Shown piece after piece: positions 34,850-42,353 of a stretch of DNA of 64,000 nt. The notes beneath the pieces are model-generated. The model saw nothing but the letters and a program-made list of their open reading frames with translations. It had not been told where the DNA came from and ran no database searches. The stretch spans positions 2,635,375 to 2,699,374 of the forward strand of contig NZ_VFOK01000001.1 of NCBI RefSeq assembly GCF_006716095.1. The letters are read 5' to 3'. Every line of letters starts with the position of its first letter. Positions within the stretch are counted from its first letter, which is position 1. The stretch comes from Barrientosiimonas humi (GTDB lineage Bacteria > Actinomycetota > Actinomycetes > Actinomycetales > Dermatophilaceae). Made by a program: the position numbers and the translations under genes.

Positions 34850-35289
34850 CGGGCCGCCACCCGGGTGAGGATCTCGCGCGCCTCGTCGAGCACGCGCAGC
34901 TCCTCGTCGGTGAGGTCCTCGATGCGGCTGATCATCCACGCGTCGCGCGAGCGGCGGACCGTGCGCAGCACCTCGCGGCCGGCGTCGGTCAGGCTGAGGA
35001 TCGCGGCGCGCCCGTCCTCGGGGTCGGGCGCGCGGTCGACGTAGCCCCCGTCGACCAGCGAGCTCACCGTGCGGGTCATCGACGGGGCGCTCACGCACTC
35101 GGCCCGCGCGAGGGCGCCCGGCCGGTCGATCCCCTTCTCCAGCTGGTTGAGCACGGAGAACTGGTGCGGCGCCAGCTCCTGGGTGTTCTCGAACCGGGCG
35201 CGACGGCTGATCCGCATGCACACGTGGCGCAGATCGGTCGCGAGCCGGCGACGGGCGGCCGGGCTCATCCGGCGGGGCGGGGCGGTCAT
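34846..35289 (-). CDS. MarR-family transcriptional regulator
   Basis: A 147-residue winged-helix repressor. It has HQFSVLNQLEKGIDRPGALARAECVSAPSMTRTVSSLVDGGYVDR with the DPEDGRAAILSLT wing. It probably controls its own operon with the MFS gene in response to a small ligand. AGGAGACC directly precedes the ATG. The AT-rich patch at 35318-35342, with TTAGCCAGAGTAA, is the likely promoter/operator. Confidence 0.9.
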   Translation of the reverse strand: MTAPPRRMSPAARRRLATDLRHVCMRISRRARFENTQELAPHQFSVLNQLEKGIDRPGALARAECVSAPSMTRTVSSLVDGGYVDRAPDPEDGRAAILSLTDAGREVLRTVRRSRDAWMISRIEDLTDEELRVLDEAREILTRVAAR

Positions 35290-35317
35290 GGTCTCCTGCG
35301 AGGACGTACGATCACGA

Positions 35318-35342
35318 ATAGTTAGCCAGAGTAATAAGCATA
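35318..35342 (-). promoter_or_regulatory. AT-rich putative MarR operator/promoter
   Basis: TTAGCCAGAGTAATAAGCAT is markedly AT-rich in a GC-rich context and sits just upstream of the MarR start. Its outer TTA/TAA arms give weak dyad symmetry. The site is only a candidate. Confidence 0.35.
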
Positions 35343-35442
35343 CCTCAGGATCGGGCCGGCGCCGCTCGCTCGCGGGCGCGGCGGACGTACGAGATCAGCC
35401 AGTTCCCAGGAAACGTCCAGCGATCCGTCGCACAGTGGTTCC

Positions 35443-36147
35443 ATGACCACCACCAGTCCCGAGGCTCGCCTGCTCGTCGTCGAGGACGAGACCAACATCC
35501 GCGAGCTGCTGGCCACGAGCCTGAAGTTCGCCGGGTTCGAGGTGCACGCGGCGGCCGACGGGCAGCAGGCGCTCAGCCTCGCCGAGCAGAACCCCCTCGA
35601 CCTCGCGGTCATGGACGTGATGCTCCCCGACATGGACGGCTTCACCGTGACCCGGCGGCTGCGCGGCAACGGCCACGACATGCCCATCGTCTTCCTCACC
35701 GCGCGCGACTCGGTCGACGACAAGGTCAAGGGGCTGACGGTCGGCGGCGACGACTACGTCACGAAGCCGTTCAGCCTCGAGGAGGTCGTGGCCCGCATCC
35801 GCGCGGTGCTGCGCCGCACCCAGTCGCTGCAGGACGAGGTGGGCGCGGCCCTGGTCGTCGCCGACCTCGAGCTCGACGAGGACTCCCACGAGGTGCGCCG
35901 CGGCGGCAAGGTCATCGACGTCTCGCCGACCGAGTTCAAGCTGCTGCGCTACCTCATGCTCAACTCCGGCCGCGTGCTGTCCAAGGCGCAGATCCTCGAC
36001 CACGTCTGGGACTACGACTTCCGCGGCGAGGCCGGCATCGTCGAGTCCTACATCTCCTACCTGCGGCGCAAGATCGACACCCAGGGCGAGCCGCTGATCC
36101 ACACCAAGCGCGGGGTCGGCTACGTCCTGCGCGAGCCGAGGGAGTGA
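35443..36147 (+). CDS. OmpR-family response regulator
   Basis: A 234-residue regulator. The receiver domain (6-120) has the acidic pair at Glu14/Asp15, the phosphoacceptor Asp58 (VMDVMLPDMDG), a Thr in FLTARDS and Lys in VTKPF. The winged helix (about 135-230) has EFKLLRYLMLNSGRVLSKAQIL and HTKRGVGYVL. The TrcR/PrrA-like type is likely. It overlaps the kinase gene by GTGA. The HtrA-type protease gene 45 bp beyond the kinase is a plausible envelope-stress target. Confidence 0.93.
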   Translation: MTTTSPEARLLVVEDETNIRELLATSLKFAGFEVHAAADGQQALSLAEQNPLDLAVMDVMLPDMDGFTVTRRLRGNGHDMPIVFLTARDSVDDKVKGLTVGGDDYVTKPFSLEEVVARIRAVLRRTQSLQDEVGAALVVADLELDEDSHEVRRGGKVIDVSPTEFKLLRYLMLNSGRVLSKAQILDHVWDYDFRGEAGIVESYISYLRRKIDTQGEPLIHTKRGVGYVLREPRE

Positions 36148-37640
36148 GCGCGGCCCATCCGTTGCGCGGCCCCGTCAGCGACGCGCTGCACGAGGTCCCG
36201 CTGCGGCTGCGACTCGTCGCGGTCACCGTCGGTCTGCTGATCACCGCCCTGTCGGTGGCCGGCCTCGCCGCGTCCTACCGGCTCGACTCGTTCGTCGTCA
36301 GCCAGAAGTCCGACGAGCTGCACGCCGCCGCCCCGCAGGTGCTCGACGAGGTCTACTCCAGCCTGCTGCAGATGCCGACCGAGCCCGCGACGGTGCCCTA
36401 CAACGTCTACGTCGTGACGATCATGCCGGGCGGCAGCGCGCCCGAGGCCGGCAGCCCGAGCCAGCCGGCGATCCCCTCGATCGCCCGCGACCATCCGTAC
36501 GTCGCCACGCACCAGTCGTTCATCGTCAACTCCTACGACGGCAGGTCGCGCTGGATCGCCGCCGCCTATCCGGGGCCGACCTCGAGCTCGACGGTGACCG
36601 TGGCGATCTCGCTGTCGGCCGCCGACGAGACGGTCGAGCGGATGCGCTGGTCGACCGTCGTGATCAGCATCATCGCCGCGGTCGTGTCGGCGGTGCTCGG
36701 CTGGTTCCTGATCCGGCGCGCGTTCCGGCCGCTGACCCAGATCGAGGACACCGCGCAGGCCATCGCCGAGGGCGACCTGACCCGGCGCGTGCCCGACACC
36801 ACCACCCGCGACGAGATCTCCAGCCTGGCCACCTCGCTCAACGTCATGCTCAGCCGCATCGAGCAGAGCTTCGCGGTGCGCACCGCCTCGGAGGACCGGA
36901 TGCGCCGGTTCGTCGCCGACGCCTCGCACGAGCTGCGCACCCCGCTCGCGACGGTGCGCGGCTATGCCGAGCTGTATCGCCAGGGCGCGGTCACCGACCC
37001 CGACGACATCGGCGCCGCGATGCGCCGCATCGAGGGCGAGGCGGTGCGCATGAGCGCCCTGGTCGACAACCTGCTGCTGCTCACCCGGCTCGACCGCAGC
37101 GACCGCGAGCCCGACGACAAGCCCGCCGTGCGCGAGCCGGTCGACCTCACCGTGCTGGCCGCCGACGCGGTGCAGGACGCCCAGGCCCGCGACCGGACCC
37201 GCCCGATGCGGCTGCAGGGCTGGGACGACCAGGCGGTCGAGCCCACGACCGTCGTCGGCGACGAGGCCCAGCTGCGCCAGGTGCTCACCAACCTGCTCGC
37301 GAACGCGCTGCGCTACACCCCCGAGGGATCGCCGGTCGAGGTGCTCGTCGGCTCCGGCCCGCAGGGGGCGCTGCTGGCCGTGCGCGACCACGGGCCGGGC
37401 ATCCCGGCCGAGCAGCGGCACAAGGTGTTCGAGCGCTTCTACCGCGGCGAGTCCTCGCGCAACACCGCGCTCGGCGGCAGCGGTCTCGGGCTCGCGATCG
37501 TGCAGGCGATCGTGGGGGCCATGGGCGGCGACGTCTCGGTCGAGGAGACTGCTGGTGGAGGTGCGACGTTCGTCGTCCGGCTCCCACAGACACCGCACAG
37601 GTCCGCGCCAGAGGATCGCCAGTCCGACCCGGTCAACTGA
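36144..37640 (+). CDS. Membrane sensor histidine kinase
   Basis: A 498-residue kinase. TM1 is at about 24-46, followed by an extracytoplasmic sensor (47-170), TM2 (about 171-194), a HAMP linker (195-250), HisKA with the phospho-His near residue 261 (ASHELRTPL), and an HATPase with NLLANALRYTPEG, the DHGPGIP G1 box and GGSGLGLAIV. It pairs with the upstream regulator. The extracytoplasmic domain shows no recognised ligand fold. GTG start within the GTGA overlap. Confidence 0.93.
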   Translation: MSAAHPLRGPVSDALHEVPLRLRLVAVTVGLLITALSVAGLAASYRLDSFVVSQKSDELHAAAPQVLDEVYSSLLQMPTEPATVPYNVYVVTIMPGGSAPEAGSPSQPAIPSIARDHPYVATHQSFIVNSYDGRSRWIAAAYPGPTSSSTVTVAISLSAADETVERMRWSTVVISIIAAVVSAVLGWFLIRRAFRPLTQIEDTAQAIAEGDLTRRVPDTTTRDEISSLATSLNVMLSRIEQSFAVRTASEDRMRRFVADASHELRTPLATVRGYAELYRQGAVTDPDDIGAAMRRIEGEAVRMSALVDNLLLLTRLDRSDREPDDKPAVREPVDLTVLAADAVQDAQARDRTRPMRLQGWDDQAVEPTTVVGDEAQLRQVLTNLLANALRYTPEGSPVEVLVGSGPQGALLAVRDHGPGIPAEQRHKVFERFYRGESSRNTALGGSGLGLAIVQAIVGAMGGDVSVEETAGGGATFVVRLPQTPHRSAPEDRQSDPVN

Positions 37641-37684
37641 TCATCAACGGCGCGACACCGCACCGTCACGACCAAGGAGCACCG

Positions 37685-39316
37685 ATGAGCGACCACGACG
37701 ACACACCGGACCAGACCTCCCCGGTGCCTCGCGTCGACGAGACGCGTCCCATCACCCCGGCGCGCCCCGAGTCGTCGCAGGACCAGGGCTCCCCCTGGCA
37801 GCAGCCGGGTTCGGCGCAGGCGCAGGCGGGTCCGGCGCAGCCGGGCCAGGCGCCCCACCCGCAACCGGGTGCCGCTCAGCCGCAGCCGGGCCAGGCACAG
37901 CCCGGCCAGGGCGTCCCGCAGACGTACGGCCAGAGCGGACCGGGCGCGCAGGCGCAGCCGGCGTACGGGCAGAGCGGGCAGCCGGCGTACGGCCAGCCGG
38001 GCCAGGGCGGCCAGGGGCAGCCGACGTACGCGCAGCAGGGGCAGCCGGGCGCCCAGCACCGGCTCCCGCAGGCGCCGACGTGGACCACCGCGGGTGCGGC
38101 GGGCGCGCACGGCGCGACCCCGGTCGCGGCCGGTCCCCGCCCGGCGCGGGCCAACCGGTTCGCCGTGCCGCTGGCCGCGCTGCTGGCGGCGGTGCTCGCG
38201 AGCACGGGCACGTACGCCCTCACCCGAGACGACACGCAGAACGCCGCGGCGGGCGGCGCGACCACCGTGGTGCAGGCCAACCCGGCGGACTTCGCCGAGG
38301 CCGGCTCGATCAACTGGTCGGCCACCGCCTCGAAGGTCACGCCGAGCGTCGTCGCGATCACCGCCCGGTCGGGCGCCAGCGGCGGCGGCGCCGGGTCGGG
38401 TGTCGTGCTCGACAAGCAGGGCAACATCGCGACCAACAACCACGTGGTGGCCGGCTCGGACCAGCTGCAGGTCACGCTCGCGAACAACCGGACGTACACC
38501 GCCAAGGTCGTCGGCACCGACCCCTCGACCGACCTCGCGGTGATCAGGCTGGAGAACCCGCCCGCGGACCTCAAGCCCGCGACGCTCGGCGACGACAGCA
38601 AGCTCGTCGTGGGGCAGCCGGTCATGGCCATCGGCAACCCGCTCGGGCTCGCCGGCACCGTGACCACCGGCATCGTGAGCGCCCTCAACCGGCCGGTCAG
38701 CACCCAGAGCCAGGAGCAGCCGAGCCCCGACCAGGGTCAGCCCGGTCAGCCGGGGCAGCCGGGTCAGCCGGGTCAGCCGGGCGCCCAGGAGTCCACCGAG
38801 GTCGTCACCAACGCCATCCAGACCAGCGCCGCGATCAACCCCGGAAACAGCGGTGGCGCACTGGTCAACGGCAGCGGACAGCTCATCGGGATCAACAGCT
38901 CGATCGCCACCCTCAGCGGATCTTCAGGTTCTTCGCAGAGCGGAAACATCGGAATCGGTTTCGCTATCCCTGTGACCGTCGTCAAGAACATCACCGGGCA
39001 GCTCATCGCCAAGGGCAGCGCGCAGCACGCGCGCCTCGGCGTGACCGCCCGCACGGGCAACGTCGAGATCGACGGCGCCCAGGTCAGTGGTGCTCAGGTG
39101 GCCAGCGTCGAGCAGGGCAGCAGCGCTGCCTCGGCCGGCCTCCGGGAGGGCGACGTGATCATCTCGATCGACGGCGACGCCGTCGATTCCTCGACCTCGC
39201 TGGTCGGTCAGGTGCGTGAGCGCAAGGTCGGTCAGCGAGTCGCGCTCGTCGTCGTGCGGGACGGCAAGCGCGTGAACGTCACGGTGACGCTGGGAGCTGC
39301 TCCCTCGACGTCGTGA
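37685..39316 (+). CDS. HtrA/DegP-like trypsin-fold serine protease with PDZ domain
   Basis: A 543-residue membrane-anchored envelope protease. Residues 1-155 are a Pro/Gln/Gly-rich cytoplasmic region with YGQ repeats. One membrane segment lies at about 160-180. The trypsin domain has His near 254 (NNHVV), Asp near 283 (STDLAV) and Ser near 389 (GNSGG), and the PDZ domain is at about 440-535. A surface loop before the catalytic Ser contains a five-fold QPG repeat encoded by near-identical DNA, prone to length change. It would degrade or refold damaged exported proteins. Confidence 0.92.
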   Translation: MSDHDDTPDQTSPVPRVDETRPITPARPESSQDQGSPWQQPGSAQAQAGPAQPGQAPHPQPGAAQPQPGQAQPGQGVPQTYGQSGPGAQAQPAYGQSGQPAYGQPGQGGQGQPTYAQQGQPGAQHRLPQAPTWTTAGAAGAHGATPVAAGPRPARANRFAVPLAALLAAVLASTGTYALTRDDTQNAAAGGATTVVQANPADFAEAGSINWSATASKVTPSVVAITARSGASGGGAGSGVVLDKQGNIATNNHVVAGSDQLQVTLANNRTYTAKVVGTDPSTDLAVIRLENPPADLKPATLGDDSKLVVGQPVMAIGNPLGLAGTVTTGIVSALNRPVSTQSQEQPSPDQGQPGQPGQPGQPGQPGAQESTEVVTNAIQTSAAINPGNSGGALVNGSGQLIGINSSIATLSGSSGSSQSGNIGIGFAIPVTVVKNITGQLIAKGSAQHARLGVTARTGNVEIDGAQVSGAQVASVEQGSSAASAGLREGDVIISIDGDAVDSSTSLVGQVRERKVGQRVALVVVRDGKRVNVTVTLGAAPSTS

Positions 39317-39320
39317 CACA

Positions 39321-39500
39321 TCCGGCGGTGCTGAACCCTCCCTTCCTCCAAAACAGCACCGCCCGGACGGGGAAAGGGAACCGGGGCTTGTGACGGGGCC
39401 CCGGGTCCAACGGGGGCTGCGCTGTGCGGGCGCAGCCCCCGTTCCGTTCCTGGTTCGTCTCCTCCTCCGGGAGGGGCTTGCTGCGCTGCGCCCCTCCCGG
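39321..39500 (+). terminator. Three successive strong hairpins after the HtrA gene
   Basis: Hairpin A: CGGTGCTG (39326-39333) and CAGCACCG (39354-39361), extended by TCCGG/CCGGA, with a pyrimidine loop. Hairpin B: a perfect 14-bp stem (39409-39422 with 39430-39443). Hairpin C: CCGGGAGGGGC/GCCCCTCCCGG (39467-39500). Three stems in a row exceed what a single terminator needs. They lead directly into the tandem repeat array. Confidence 0.65.
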
Positions 39501-39547
39501 CATCGTCGACGAACCCGTGTTCGCTGCGGCGACCGGGGTCGCACGCC

Positions 39548-40085
39548 CCGATACCGGGGGACGTGACGGGCCCCTGCCACCCCGCGACGACGTACCGGCC
39601 GATGTCGGGGGACGTGACGTGCCCCCTGCCAGCCCGCGATGACGTACCGGCCGATACCGGGGGAAATAACACCCTCAGGCCCCGCGCACGACGTCACAAG
39701 CCCCGACACCGGGGGACGTGACATGCCCCTTGCCAGCCCGCGACGACGTACCGGCCGATACCGGGGGAAATAACACCTCAAGCCCCAGCCGCGACGTCAC
39801 AAGCCCCGACACCGGGGGACGTGACATGCCCCTTGCCAGCCCGCGACGACGTACCGGCCGATACCGGGGGAAATAACACGTCAAGCCCCAGCCGCGACGT
39901 CACAAGCCCCGACACCGGGGGACGTGACACCTCAGGCCCCAGCCGCGACGTCACAAGCCCCGATACCGGGGGACGTGACACCTCAGGCCCCGGGCACGAC
40001 GTCACAAGCCCCGACACCGGGGGACGTGACGTGCCCTCGCCAGCCCGCGACGACGTACCGGCCGATGTCGGGGGGCGTTCTGGGC
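39548..40085. repeat. Tandem array, 11 units of 51-52 bp
   Basis: The core CCGAYACCGGGGGA (variants CCGATGTCGGGGG) begins at 39548, 39599, 39651, 39703, 39755, 39806, 39858, 39909, 39960, 40011 and 40062. Two linker types alternate: one with GCCAGCCCGCGACGACGTACCGG, the other with CCCCAGCCGCGACGTCACAAG. The core ends either ACGTGAC or AATAAC. Many units read GTCAC...CCCC...GGGG...GTGAC and can fold back. The linkers recur, so this is not a CRISPR. Mixed 51/52 spacing breaks any reading frame, so coding is unlikely. Confidence 0.85.
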
Positions 40086-40114
40086 GAAGCGCGGGTCGTG
40101 GGGGCGGGGATGGC

Positions 40115-40120
40115 GTAGCG
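40115..40120 (+). promoter_or_regulatory. Probable -10 of the HelD-like gene
   Basis: TAGCGT about 44 bp before the ATG at 40164, with a GAGAGG-like site between. I saw no rifamycin-associated element in this leader. Confidence 0.35.
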
Positions 40121-40163
40121 TGGCTCCTCCCCCACCACGCCGCCCGAGAGGCACTCATCGGTC

Positions 40164-42221
40164 ATGCCTGCGCCCGCACACCCACCGGATACCGACTCGA
40201 CCGCGACCCTTGACTCCGAGCTCGGCCGGGAGCAGGGCTACCTCGACCACGCCCGCGCCGAGCTCGCGCGGATGCGCGCCTCGGTCGAGCGGCTCGACGC
40301 CGCCAAGGCCAGCGACGCCGACTCTGCTGCCGCCCTCGGCGAGGCGCTGGCCCGCCGCCTCGCCGCGCTCCAGGACGACCCGCGCAGCACGCTGTTCTTC
40401 GGCCGCATCGACCTGCGCACCGACGCCGAGCGGTGGTACGTCGGTCGTCGCCACGTCGCCGACGCCGAGGGCGAGCCCGTGGTCGTCGACTGGCGGGCGC
40501 CGGTGTCGACCGCGTTCTACCGCGCGTCGCACGCCGAGCCGATGGACGTGCTGCTGCGCCGCCGCTTCGGCGTCGACCGCGGCGTGCTCACCGCCATCGA
40601 GGACGAGCACCTCAGCGACCCCGGCGAGGCCGACGCCGGCTCGCAGATCCTCGCCGCCGAGATCGAGCGCCCGCGCACCGGGCCCATGCGCGACATCGTC
40701 TCCACCATCCAGCCCGAGCAGGACGTCATCGTCCGCTCCGACGTCGAGACCACCATCTGCGTGCAGGGGGCGCCGGGCACCGGCAAGACCGCGGTCGGGC
40801 TGCACCGCGCCGCGTGGCTGCTCTACTCCTTCCGCGAGCGGCTCGACCGCACCGGCGTGCTCGTCGTCGGACCCAACGCCGCGTTCCTCGACCACATCGG
40901 CGCGGTGCTCCCCGCCCTCGGCGAGGTGCGTGTGGGCCACGCGAGCGTCGAGACGCTGCTCGACCACGGCCGCGTCCGCACCGTCGACCCCGCGAAAGTC
41001 GCTGTGCTCAAAGGGGATCCGCGCATGGCCGAGGTGCTGCGCAGGGCGGTCTGGAGCCACGTGCGGCCCGCGACCGAGGCGTGCGTCATCCCGCGCGGCG
41101 TACGCCGGTGGCGGGTGCCGGCGTACGACGTCCAGGAGATCCTCGACGAGCTCGCCGCCCGCGGCGTGCGCTACGAGGCGGCCCGCGCGATGCTCCCGCA
41201 GCGGCTGGCGCACGCGGTGCTGCTGCAGATGGAGCGCGCCGGCGAGTCGCCCGACGACCGGGTGCAGGAGGCGGTGGCGCGCTCGGCGCCGATGAAGGCC
41301 TTCGCCGCGAGCCTGTGGCCCAAGATCGATCCGGCGCAGGTGCTCTTCGAGCTGTGGTCCTCCCCCGACGCGCTCGGCCGCGCCGCCGCCGGGCTGCTCG
41401 ACAACGAGGAGCAGGCGATGCTGCTGTGGGACACCGTGCCGCGCAGCAAGGGCTCGGCCCGGTGGTCGGCCGCCGACATGCCGCTGCTCGACGAGCTGAC
41501 CGACCTGCTCGCCCGCACCCCCAGCCTCGGCCACGTCGTGCTCGACGAGGCGCAGGACCTCTCGCCCATGCAGCTGCGCGCGGTCGGCCGGCGCTGCTCG
41601 ACCGGGTCGGCCACCGTGCTCGGCGACATCGCGCAGGGCACTACCCCGTGGGCCACCCACTCGTGGGAGGAGTCGATGGCCCACCTGGGCAAACACGCTC
41701 ACCACCTCGAGGTGCTCGACCGCGGCTTCCGGGTGCCCGCGAAGGTCATCGACTTCGCCGCGCGGCTGCTGCCCGCGATGGCCCCCGGACTCGGCGCGCC
41801 CGTCTCGGTGCGCGACAACCCGGGAGAGCTGGAGCTGGTGGAGGTGACGGCCAAGGAGGTGCCAGGCGAGGTCGTACGGCGGGTGGCGGGGTTGTCCGAG
41901 CGTCCCGGCTCGCTCGGGGTGATCGCCCCCGACGCTTCCGTCGAGCGGTTCTCGAAAGCGTTGCAGGACAACGGGATCGAGCACGGCCGCCTGGATCGTG
42001 AGCATGGTGACGAGGAGGACCACCAGGTCCAGCTGGTGCCCGCGACCGTCGCCAAGGGCCTGGAGTTCGACACCGTCCTGGTCGTCGAGCCCGCCGAGAT
42101 CGCAGCCGCCGAGCCGGACGAGCGCACCGGCCTGCGTCGGCTGTACGTCGTCCTCACCCGAGCGGTCTCGTCGCTGACCGTGCTGCACAGCGCCCCCCTC
42201 CCCGCCCCCCTCTCGCCCTGA
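40164..42221 (+). CDS. UvrD/Rep-like helicase of the HelD/HelR (RNA polymerase-recycling) type
   Basis: A 685-residue SF1 ATPase. The N-terminal coiled coil (about 15-65) is followed by YVGRRHVAD...VVVDWRAPVSTAFYRA, the HelD hallmark. Walker A is VQGAPGTGKTAVGLHRAAWLLY near residue 200, Walker B HVVLDEAQDLSPMQLR near residue 455, then DRGFRVPAKVIDFA and LVPATVAKGLEFD. HelD proteins pull stalled RNA polymerase off DNA, and some actinobacterial versions (HelR) displace rifamycins. Whether this one protects against rifamycin cannot be told. It is isolated, flanked by the tandem array and the 70-bp palindrome. Confidence 0.9.
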   Translation: MPAPAHPPDTDSTATLDSELGREQGYLDHARAELARMRASVERLDAAKASDADSAAALGEALARRLAALQDDPRSTLFFGRIDLRTDAERWYVGRRHVADAEGEPVVVDWRAPVSTAFYRASHAEPMDVLLRRRFGVDRGVLTAIEDEHLSDPGEADAGSQILAAEIERPRTGPMRDIVSTIQPEQDVIVRSDVETTICVQGAPGTGKTAVGLHRAAWLLYSFRERLDRTGVLVVGPNAAFLDHIGAVLPALGEVRVGHASVETLLDHGRVRTVDPAKVAVLKGDPRMAEVLRRAVWSHVRPATEACVIPRGVRRWRVPAYDVQEILDELAARGVRYEAARAMLPQRLAHAVLLQMERAGESPDDRVQEAVARSAPMKAFAASLWPKIDPAQVLFELWSSPDALGRAAAGLLDNEEQAMLLWDTVPRSKGSARWSAADMPLLDELTDLLARTPSLGHVVLDEAQDLSPMQLRAVGRRCSTGSATVLGDIAQGTTPWATHSWEESMAHLGKHAHHLEVLDRGFRVPAKVIDFAARLLPAMAPGLGAPVSVRDNPGELELVEVTAKEVPGEVVRRVAGLSERPGSLGVIAPDASVERFSKALQDNGIEHGRLDREHGDEEDHQVQLVPATVAKGLEFDTVLVVEPAEIAAAEPDERTGLRRLYVVLTRAVSSLTVLHSAPLPAPLSP

Positions 42222-42248
42222 TCCCCGCCCGGCACGCCCCCGCCCTCC

Positions 42249-42318
42249 GCATGAAACCGGGTTACGGTCGTTTGACCCTGATCAATTGGGGTCAAACGGC
42301 CGTAACCCGGTTTCATGC
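42249..42318. repeat. 70-bp palindromic element, copy 2
   Basis: Same design as the copy at 21496-21565. Perfect 19-bp arms start GCATGAAACCGGGTTACG, inner arms CGTTTGACCC/GGGTCAAACG are perfect here, and the loop is TGATCAATTG. Located between two convergent genes. Confidence 0.85.
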
Positions 42319-42353
42319 CCGGTAGGGGCCGGGCGGGGCGGGGCGTCGAGCCG

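Noticed and set aside
39548-40085. CRISPR array
   Set aside because: The spacing is regular but the linkers are copies of two sequences rather than unique spacers, and there are no cas genes in the window.
40086-40163. Rifamycin-associated element upstream of the HelD-like gene
   Set aside because: I looked for the expected inverted repeat in the leader and did not find it.
39821-40213. Repeat-containing protein encoded by the tandem array
   Set aside because: Units alternate between 51 and 52 bp, which shifts the frame. Competing frames exist on both strands, and no ribosome site or domain is seen.
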